The position numbers and the translations under genes were made by a program. Under the pieces are notes generated by a model that searched no databases, was not told the DNA's origin, and saw nothing but the letters and a program-made list of their open reading frames with translations. 64,000 bases of DNA from Megalobrama amblycephala (Eukaryota; Chordata; Actinopteri; Cypriniformes; Xenocyprididae), in contig NC_063050.1 of assembly GCF_018812025.1 (NCBI RefSeq), forward strand, positions 10,013,015 to 10,077,014, written 5' to 3'. Below are positions 57,440 to 64,000 of the stretch, piece by piece (the stretch's first letter is position 1; each line of letters begins with the position of its first letter).

Positions 57440-57970
57440 TGACCATCATATGTGATCAGTGTGATAAAGAGAAACTAACATAAGAAGCTCTTCAGCTTGT
57501 GCTTTTCTTTTGCTTATGCACTTTATATTCTTTTAGTCGAATCAATATGTGCTTCAGCCGCCTTCAGGTGTGATAAAAACAGGAAGTGGTTTCTTTAGCA
57601 AAGATGGACACACTTTTCACTCCATTAAGGGATGCTGTGAATTTGCATTATTTTATAAAATATTAATTATAATATATCACAGTTCTTTCAGAGGGTTTTA
57701 TTCTGGTTGTTGGAAATGCATATATATATGCTTCTGTTTAATGTTGAATGACTTTTGTTTTTACAGTATAAAAAGGAAGCACAAGCTTCAAGTCCAGTTA
57801 ACGGCAGTCACAGATCTGTGTTATAAAATGTCTGCTTTGTGTTTAAATGTTAAAGTCCCGTCAGCATGACTGTTTGGACCTTTTTTCTCTCTGCAGGATT
57901 ATTTTATTAAATTTTAGTTGTTGTATTAGTCTTTTTTAGTCAAGTTATTAAATGAGTCTGTTTGAATCTC
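57440..57970 (+). repeat. Tail module after receptor 5 (partial)
   Basis: Homologous to 15690-16100 and 29410-30060, including AAAACAGGAAGTGGTTTC (57576-57593) and ending near GAGTCTGTTTGAATCTCTGTA. Third instance of the module that follows each duplicated receptor block. Confidence 0.65.
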
Positions 57971-57978
57971 TGTATTGT

Positions 57979-58360
57979 TAGGGCCCAAGCCAATGAAATG
58001 GCGAAGGGCCCTCTTGTTCTTCTAAGGATTATTAGGGCCCAAGCGAATTAAGCGCGCAGGGCCCTCTTGTTCTTCTAAGGATTATTATTAGGGCCCAAGC
58101 GAAAATTCGCGCAGGGCCCTCTTGTTTTTCTAAGGATTATTATTATTAGGGCCCAAGCGAAAATTCGCGCAGGGCCCTCTTGTTCTTCTAAGGATTATTA
58201 TTAGGGCCCAAGCGAAAATTCGCGCAGGGCCCTCTTGTTTTTCTAAGGATTATTAGGGCCCAAGCGAAAATTCGCGCAGGGCCCTCTTGTTTTTCTAAGG
58301 ATTATTAGGGCCCAAGCGAAAATTCGCGCAGGGCCCTCTTGTTCTTCTAAGGATTATTAT
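57979..58360. repeat. Hairpin minisatellite, seven units
   Basis: Seven units of about 51-58 bp, each AGGGCCCAAGCG...GGGCCCT followed by CTTGTT(C/T)TTCTAAGGATTATT. AGGGCCC and GGGCCCT pair, and GCGAAAATTCGC in the middle is itself a palindrome, so each unit can form a hairpin. The first two units diverge in the loop. Units differ in the number of ATT repeats at the junction. Confidence 0.9.
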
Positions 58361-58395
<35 letters not shown>

Positions 58396-58767
58396 CCGTC
58401 TTCCGGGGCTTTTTGGGGGCCTTAACATGCTCAAAAACTCTTGAAAATTGGCACACACATTGGAATCCGCGGCCATTAGGACGCCGGAGAGGCTGGTACC
58501 CGGGCGTGGCAGGGGGGCTCGACAGCGCCCCCTTGAAAAAAGTCTGAAAATTTGGTCCATATATTAAACACGCTTGCACGTATTAGTATGAAACTCAGTA
58601 CACATATAGACCTCATCGGGCCGAACAACTTTCGTGCTCTAAGTTAAACACCACGCCAACAGGAAGTCAGCTATTAAGGGTTGTTTGAAAAACGCATGCT
58701 CTGGAATTTGATATACTCCTCCTAGACGATTAATCCGATCGCCACCAAACTCGGTCAGCATGAAGTC
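58361..58767. repeat. Body of a dispersed repeat up to the gap
   Basis: A T-run (58365-58395) is followed by GC-rich non-coding sequence (CCGTCTTCCGGGGC and onward). It looks like the continuation of the repeat that carries the hairpin units and is cut by the gap. Confidence 0.5.
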
Positions 58768-59767
58768 NNNNNNNNNNNNNNNNNNNNNNNNNNNNNNNNN
58801 NNNNNNNNNNNNNNNNNNNNNNNNNNNNNNNNNNNNNNNNNNNNNNNNNNNNNNNNNNNNNNNNNNNNNNNNNNNNNNNNNNNNNNNNNNNNNNNNNNNN
58901 NNNNNNNNNNNNNNNNNNNNNNNNNNNNNNNNNNNNNNNNNNNNNNNNNNNNNNNNNNNNNNNNNNNNNNNNNNNNNNNNNNNNNNNNNNNNNNNNNNNN
59001 NNNNNNNNNNNNNNNNNNNNNNNNNNNNNNNNNNNNNNNNNNNNNNNNNNNNNNNNNNNNNNNNNNNNNNNNNNNNNNNNNNNNNNNNNNNNNNNNNNNN
59101 NNNNNNNNNNNNNNNNNNNNNNNNNNNNNNNNNNNNNNNNNNNNNNNNNNNNNNNNNNNNNNNNNNNNNNNNNNNNNNNNNNNNNNNNNNNNNNNNNNNN
59201 NNNNNNNNNNNNNNNNNNNNNNNNNNNNNNNNNNNNNNNNNNNNNNNNNNNNNNNNNNNNNNNNNNNNNNNNNNNNNNNNNNNNNNNNNNNNNNNNNNNN
59301 NNNNNNNNNNNNNNNNNNNNNNNNNNNNNNNNNNNNNNNNNNNNNNNNNNNNNNNNNNNNNNNNNNNNNNNNNNNNNNNNNNNNNNNNNNNNNNNNNNNN
59401 NNNNNNNNNNNNNNNNNNNNNNNNNNNNNNNNNNNNNNNNNNNNNNNNNNNNNNNNNNNNNNNNNNNNNNNNNNNNNNNNNNNNNNNNNNNNNNNNNNNN
59501 NNNNNNNNNNNNNNNNNNNNNNNNNNNNNNNNNNNNNNNNNNNNNNNNNNNNNNNNNNNNNNNNNNNNNNNNNNNNNNNNNNNNNNNNNNNNNNNNNNNN
59601 NNNNNNNNNNNNNNNNNNNNNNNNNNNNNNNNNNNNNNNNNNNNNNNNNNNNNNNNNNNNNNNNNNNNNNNNNNNNNNNNNNNNNNNNNNNNNNNNNNNN
59701 NNNNNNNNNNNNNNNNNNNNNNNNNNNNNNNNNNNNNNNNNNNNNNNNNNNNNNNNNNNNNNNNNNN
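58768..59767. other. Assembly gap (1000 N)
   Basis: Exactly 1000 N, a placeholder size. Open frames that run through it are artefacts. Confidence 0.99.
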
Positions 59768-59769
59768 CG

Positions 59770-61032
59770 GATTCGGGTCCCGCTGCTGCCGAGGCAGAGC
59801 GAAGACTCCATTCGTGGGGTTCACAGATGGATCTGGCGGCGGGGGTTGAGACGGGCCCCGCCCTATCTCTCCCTTCAGCCGCCAGACCCAGTGTCTCTCC
59901 TGCCGTGGTGGAAGCACGCTCAGCGGTTTCTTCCCCGCGGGGAGAGACATCGGCACTTCATCTATCTTCATCTGAGGAGGTTGATGTGATGGGCGTCGAA
60001 GCAGGGGAAGAGGAACCGCCATCCTCTTCCCCCGCACATGAGGAGCTCTTGGAGGTAGTGACCAGAGCTGTAGCCAAATTGAATATCAGCTGGCCAGAAG
60101 CAGAGCGGGGAGACGTTAGACCAAAAAGCAAGCTTGATGAACGCTTTCTCCCCGCGCGGTCACTACCCCCACGTCGGTGCTTACCATTTTTTCCAGATCT
60201 ACACACTGAGGTGTCTAGATCTTGGAACAGACCCGTTCAACATCGGGTTTTCAGCCCCCAGACCTCGATCTACAGTAACATCGTGGGGCTGAAACAGCAT
60301 GGTTATGCGGCGATGCCCCGGGTAGAAGAGACGCTCGCGGGCTATCTCTCGCCTGCATCGGCATCGTCCCTAAAAGCACCGACGCTGCCCACCAAGCCCC
60401 TTAAAACTACATCTAACTTGGTGGGCAAGGCTTATGCGGCGGCAGGTCAGGCAGCAGCGTGTCTCCATACTATGGCGCTGCTGCAGGCTTATCAGGCTGA
60501 CCTGCTGGGGGAAACTGATACCAGCGGGGAGGCCACATTCGAGTGCATCCAGGAACTGCGCATGGCGACAGACCTGGCTCTCCGTGCCACTAAGGAGACG
60601 GCTAAAGAAGTGGGCCGTTCTATGGCAGCCCTGGTGGCCACGGAGAGGCACTTGTGGCTGAACCTCTCTGACATAAGGGACAGAGACAAAGCTGCCCTTA
60701 TGGATGCGCCGCTGTCTCCTGTGGGCCTCTTCGGCGACGCAGTCACAACTGTCGTCGAGAGGTTCCAGGAGACCAAGAAACAATCTGCGGCGTTTCAGAG
60801 GTTCCTCCCCCGCCGGTCTAAAATCCCCGCCGAGACTGTTGAGCGGGAGCAGTCTCGGCCCGCAACGAGCTCCTCAGCGCACCACAGAGCGCAGCAAAAA
60901 ATTAGTGTGGCCGCCCGTGCTCCCCCACGTAGATTCTGGGGACAGGGGCGGGCTTCACAGAAGCCTTCTCAGCCCAAGACAGACCTGCGGGCTGTTATTG
61001 TGGCGCGGAAGGCTTCTAAAAAGCGGTCCTGA
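59770..61032 (+). CDS. DIRS-like gag
   Basis: Open from the gap to TGA at 61032; the internal ATG at 59827 is unlikely to be the true start because the frame is open to the left. It contains KLDERFL, LPFFPDLHTEVSRSW and TSNLVGKAYAAAGQAAA, which are characteristic of the structural protein of fish DIRS1-type elements, and a basic C-terminus ending KKRS. GC content is much higher than in the receptor region. Confidence 0.8.
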   Translation, partial: DSGPAAAEAERRLHSWGSQMDLAAGVETGPALSLPSAARPSVSPAVVEARSAVSSPRGETSALHLSSSEEVDVMGVEAGEEEPPSSSPAHEELLEVVTRAVAKLNISWPEAERGDVRPKSKLDERFLPARSLPPRRCLPFFPDLHTEVSRSWNRPVQHRVFSPQTSIYSNIVGLKQHGYAAMPRVEETLAGYLSPASASSLKAPTLPTKPLKTTSNLVGKAYAAAGQAAACLHTMALLQAYQADLLGETDTSGEATFECIQELRMATDLALRATKETAKEVGRSMAALVATERHLWLNLSDIRDRDKAALMDAPLSPVGLFGDAVTTVVERFQETKKQSAAFQRFLPRRSKIPAETVEREQSRPATSSSAHHRAQQKISVAARAPPRRFWGQGRASQKPSQPKTDLRAVIVARKASKKRS

Positions 61033-61037
61033 TATCT

Positions 61038-64000
61038 GTGGATCAGGACCCAGGAGGGCGGCCCCCGTCTGGAGGAAGCGTGGTGTTGAAACACCTGGCC
61101 CCCGCTTCCATCCAGCGCCCTCCGGGGACCACGCTATCTTTACCATCCAGTGTGCGTCGGGTCCCCACCAATCCTCTGAGGAGGGTTGGCCTGCACTTGA
61201 TTCGGCTGACTTCTGCCGGCACGCCGTTTCAGAGCGCCGAGCCAAGTGCTCAAAAAACACCAGAGGCCAGTCTCGAGAGACTGGTTCCCTTAGTAGATTT
61301 TCTGGAAGAATGGAAAACTCTACCGAATATATCAAATTGGGTGCTGCTCATGATAGAAAAGGGGTACAGAATCCAGTTCGGGTCTCGCCCCCCAGGTTCA
61401 ATGGGGTCCTTCCCACAGTGGTGACCCCCGAGCAGTCTCTGGTTATGGAACAGGAAGTTATGACACTTTTGCAAAAAGGAGCTATAGAAAGGGTTCCTCC
61501 TCCCAGCAAGCTGTCAGGCTTTTACAGCCTGCTACTTCATAGTTCCAAAGAAGGATGGGGGACTTCGTCCTATCATAGATTTACGGGTGTTAAATCGGTC
61601 TGTACAAAAACTGAAATTCAAGATGCTTACACTCAAACAGATCATTCCCCAAATCAGGTCCGAGGACTGGTTTGTGACGATAGACTTGAAAGATGCATAC
61701 TTTCATGTGTCCATCCATCCTTCTCATTGGAAGTTCCTCAGGTTTGCTTTCGGGGGCGAAGCTTACCAGTACAAGGTTCTTCCGTTTGGCCTATCATTAT
61801 CACCCCGCACATTCACGAAGTGCGTGGATGCAGCCCTGGCTCCTTTGAGACTCCAGGGCATTCGCATACTGAATTACATCGACGATTGGTTGATTCTAGC
61901 TCGCTCAGAGCAACAAGCAGTTCAACATCGAGATGTTGTTCTGTCTCACATGAAAAGGCTTGGGCTGAGGCTCAATGCCAAGAAGAGTGTGCTGATACCG
62001 GCTCAGACCACCAATTATCTAGGTGTTATGTGGGAATCCACAACAATGCGGGCACGTCTGACTCCTGCCCGTGTGAGCTCTGTTCTGTCAGCCGTAAAAG
62101 GGGTGAAGTTAGGCCAGTATCTCACTGTGAAACAGTTTCAGAAACTGTTGGGTCTAATGGCAGCTGCGTCCAACATAATTCCTTTTGGCCTCCTGCATAT
62201 GAGACCCCTACAGTGGTGGCTCAGGACCAGGGGGTTTTCCCCGAGGGGGAACCCTTTTCGAATGATCAAAGTCACACGGCGATGCCTTCATGCTCTAGCC
62301 GTGTGGAAAGACCCCTGGTTCCTGTCCCAGGGTCCCGCGTTGGGAGCCTCTGGTCGTCGCGCAATGCTTACGACAGACGCTTCCCTCACGGGCTGGGGAG
62401 CGATCATGAGCGGTCGCTCAGCTCAGGGTCTTTGGGAGGACCATCAACTCTCTTGGCATATAAATCGGCTGGAGATGATGGCGGTGTTTCTAGCACTAAA
62501 ACACTTTCTCCCAGACCTGAGAGACCATCATGTGCTGGTCCGCACAGACAATATGTCAGTGGTCTCTTATATAAACCATCAGGGGGGTCTACGGTCTCGC
62601 CAACTAAATTACTTGGCCCGTCGGATCCTCCTGTGGTCTCAGGGGAAACTGCTTTCGTTGAAGGCAGCCTATATCCCCGGGAGTCAGAATGTGGGGGCAG
62701 ACGCCCTGTCGAGGCAGGGGCCGAGGCCCGGGGAGTGGAGACTCCATCCAGAAGTGGTGGATCTCATTTGGAAAAACTTTGGTCAGGCACAAGTAGACCT
62801 GTTTGCTTCGGGAGAGTCAACCCAGTGTCCGCTCTGGTACTCCCTCACGCATCCAGCACCCCTGGGTCTGGATGCCATGGTACAGGTCACGTCTGTACGC
62901 ATTTCCCCCGTTCGCTCTGCTCCCACGAGTCCTGGAGAAAGTACGCCAGGAAGGGGTCAGCCTGATACTGGTGGCCCCATACTGGCCGACCCGAATATGG
63001 TTCTCGGACTTGGTGTCCATGATAGACGGCGCTCCGATGGAGCTCCCCTTGAGACGGGATCTTCTATCTCAGGCGGGCGGCGCGATAATACATCCCCACC
63101 CAGAACTATGGAAACTATGGGCCTGGCCTCTGAGGGGGACAGGTTCATAGAGGCTGGTCTCTCATCTGAGGTTGTTGAGACCATACTTAGCTCCAGGGCT
63201 CCCTCCACGAGGAAGCTTTACTCTTATAAGTGGAATTTATTCTCTACCTGGTGTAGACAACATGAAACGGACCCTGTCCGTGCTCCTATTAGCTTTGTGC
63301 TATCTTTTCTCCAAGAAAAATTCTCGGAGGGCTTATCCTATTCAACCTTGAAGGTTTATGTTGCGGCTATATCAGCCTATCATGTTGGGGGGGATTCCTC
63401 GGTCGGTCGAGACCCCCTCGTGTCACGCTTCCTCCGTGGTACACTGAGGCTGAGGCCTCCAGTGCGCACAAGGACCCCGGTCTGGGACTTATCAGTGGTT
63501 CTACGTGGGTTAGCTGAGGCTCCCTTTGAACCACTGGAGGAGGTGTCTTTAAAGTTCCTGACTCTAAAGACGATATTTTTACTTGCTATTACGTCTCTGA
63601 AAAGAATTGGAGATCTTCAGGCCCTTTCAGTGGCCCCCTCATATCTGGAGTTCGCTCCTGGAATGGTGAGAGCATTTCTTCATGCTAGACTCGGCTATGT
63701 GCCTAAGGTCCCCACCAATGTCCCGGGTCCTATTGTGCTTCAAGCTTTTCATCCTCCTCCATTTATGTCTTCGGATCAGGAAAAACTGAATCTGCTCTGC
63801 CCAGTAAGGGCTTTGGATGCATACGTCCACAGAGCTGCCCTGTGGCGTAAAACAGAGCAACTGTTTGTCTGTTACGGTTCTCCTAATAAAGGTGGACCGG
63901 CGTCCAAGCAGAGGATGAGCAAGTGGGTGGTTGAGGCCATCTCACTTGCATATAAAGCGGTCGGACAGTCCTCTCCTTTTAACGTCCGCGCTCATTCCAC
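61038..64000 (+). pseudogene. DIRS-like RT, RNase H and tyrosine recombinase, frame-broken
   Basis: The frame with PLVDFLEEWKTLPNIS (from 61038) shifts at a C-run near 61390 and again near 61530. From 61533 it stays open to the window end, with VPKKDGGLRPIIDLR, the catalytic YIDD (61875-61886), RNase H (TTDASLTGWGA, TDNMSVVSYI, GADALSRQ) and the recombinase region with the catalytic-type Arg in KRIGDLQ (63603-63605) and the first residues of the H-x-x-R motif (His 63993-63995). Between about 62886 and 63135 the conserved protein is in the +1 frame, so a pair of compensating shifts lies there. Confidence 0.8.

Larger units (their letters stand above)
59768..64000 (+). mobile_element. DIRS1-like retrotransposon (partial)
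   Basis: The left end is lost in the gap and the right end runs off the window. Order: gag, then overlapping RT/RNase H, then a tyrosine recombinase. This order, with no integrase of DDE type, defines DIRS elements. Several single-base frame breaks show that the copy is degenerate. Confidence 0.88.

Noticed and set aside
57979..58360. CRISPR-like array of regularly spaced repeats
   Set aside because: The whole unit is repeated, without unique spacers, and the genome is eukaryotic.
58639..60037. Long open frames crossing the N run on both strands
   Set aside because: They consist mostly of unknown residues from the assembly gap.
60704..62965. 753-codon plus-strand open frame
   Set aside because: It matches DIRS RT only for a short stretch (about 61390-61530). 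Before and after, the real gag and RT are in other frames, so the length is due to GC-rich composition.

Overview
This is animal DNA and almost certainly a teleost fish. The genes carry GT-AG introns with the phase-1 exons typical of Ig receptors. The dispersed repeats are fish types: L2- and Tx1-like LINEs, a DIRS1-like element, Ty3/Gypsy elements, hAT and PIF/Harbinger MITEs, and tRNA-derived SINEs. The repeat set looks cyprinid, but that is inference. About 1 kb (58768-59767) is an assembly gap.

The genes form a plus-strand cluster of CD300/CMRF35-like (pIgR-like) immunoglobulin receptors, numbered here 1 to 5. Receptor 1 (1-3936) is only the 3' end: stalk, transmembrane segment and an ITIM-like tail. 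Receptor 2 (9728-12598) and receptor 4 (22935-26102) are near-duplicates: signal peptide, six V-type Ig domains, transmembrane segment, no tail. Receptor 3 (16858-20034) has three Ig domains, a Ser/Thr stalk, a transmembrane segment and exons for an ITIM-like tail. A one-base excess in its transmembrane exon puts that tail out of frame. Receptor 5 (44814-56113) is a pseudogene copy of the receptor 3 type, broken by a very young 9.4 kb Ty3/Gypsy element and by a nonsense codon. A non-coding tail module follows receptors 2, 4 and 5, so the cluster grew by block duplication (2-tail-3, 4-tail-5).

The rest is mostly nested mobile DNA. 527-3298: a hAT-like repeat hit by a foldback element and a PIF-like MITE, followed by a tandem repeat pair. 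4480-9278: a DNA transposon containing a decayed Gypsy element. 20562-22619: a tRNA-Pro relic, an L2-like LINE, a SINE and a TIR element. 26223-26637: a complete miniature LTR element (TRIM) whose LTRs contain a tRNA-Gly-like module, with a truncated relative at 12198-12419. 30.2-42.5 kb: a large block of MITEs, foldbacks, a piggyBac-like element and a Tx1/L1-like LINE, lying between the receptor 4 tail and the receptor 5 promoter. 57979-58360: a hairpin minisatellite. 59768-64000: a DIRS1-like retrotransposon running off the window.

The strongest observations are the TRIM with tRNA-like LTRs, the Ig domains that lack the canonical disulfide and always precede a domain opening with a Cys-Cys pair, the frameshift that disconnects the ITIM tail of receptor 3, and the nearly identical LTRs of the element that broke receptor 5. 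Splice sites and domain calls were made by eye; no database search was possible.
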